Assembly: GCF_002843235.3 (NCBI RefSeq)
Contig: NZ_CP031123.2
Coordinates: 2,294,001 to 2,358,000, forward strand
Origin: Providencia huaxiensis
GTDB lineage: Bacteria; Pseudomonadota; Gammaproteobacteria; Enterobacterales; Enterobacteriaceae
DNA: 64,000 nt
Direction: 5' to 3'
Below are positions 63,988-64,000 of this stretch, piece by piece (positions within the stretch are counted from its first letter, which is position 1; each line of letters begins with the position of its first letter). The notes beneath the pieces were generated by a model. It was not told the origin of the DNA, made no database searches, and worked only from the letters and a program-made list of their open reading frames with translations. The position numbers were made by a program, and so were the translations under genes.

Positions 63988-64000
63988 CAAAGACTCCTTA

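Overview
The window looks like chromosomal DNA of a Morganellaceae member, most likely Providencia. The core proteins (Ung, GrpE, NadK, RecN, BamE, RnfH, RatA, SmpB) and the tmRNA are close to the enterobacterial versions and in the enterobacterial order, the DNA is AT-rich outside the accessory genes, and a Vibrio-type Na+/galactose symporter sits beside galETKM. The species call is an inference; no rRNA is present.

Layout. 1-7.3 kb is a conserved core block: grcA (cut by the window edge), ung, grpE, nadK, recN, bamE, rnfH-ratA, smpB and ssrA. Its regulatory sites are readable: paired FNR boxes before grcA, a sigma-32 promoter before grpE and two LexA boxes before recN. 7.4-16 kb is an integrated island that starts with a tyrosine integrase next to the tmRNA 3' end. 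It carries a compact three-gene operon (caspase-like protease, beta-sandwich/helical-repeat protein, metallo-beta-lactamase-fold hydrolase), an Mrr-like nuclease with a coiled coil, an AbaSI-like modification-dependent nuclease, and a zinc-ribbon-like protein broken at a T8 tract. 16.5-30.4 kb is a contact-dependent inhibition locus: CdiB, a 3605-residue CdiA ending in a VENN-delimited toxin, and CdiI. It is followed by a SymE remnant and a 523-bp duplicated cdiA fragment. 30.4-36.7 kb is a complete type I restriction-modification system (hsdM-hsdS-hsdR).

37-39.9 kb holds a haem-type TonB receptor and a His-rich DUF4198 protein behind an 18-bp palindrome. 40.1-47.6 kb is a galactose regulon (galE-galT-galK-galM, galR, sglT) with three GalR-type operators. 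48-53.3 kb is an operon of an IclR regulator, an OPT-type transporter, a class V PLP enzyme, peptidase E and a DUF1177 protein, probably for uptake and breakdown of an unidentified peptide-like compound. Two single genes follow: a UhpC-like carrier and an NAD(P)-binding protein. 55.7-62.1 kb is a Fur-controlled haem uptake operon hemP-hemR-hemS-hemT-hemU-hemV. The window ends with two tiny paralogous HEAT-repeat proteins and an S-formylglutathione hydrolase gene.

The most novel-looking element is the caspase / helical-repeat / MBL operon at 8960-12250. Next are the CdiA toxin-immunity pair, the peptide-catabolism operon with its atypical PLP enzyme, and the metal-site-like palindrome before the TonB receptor. 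All function calls come from reading motifs; no database search was run.
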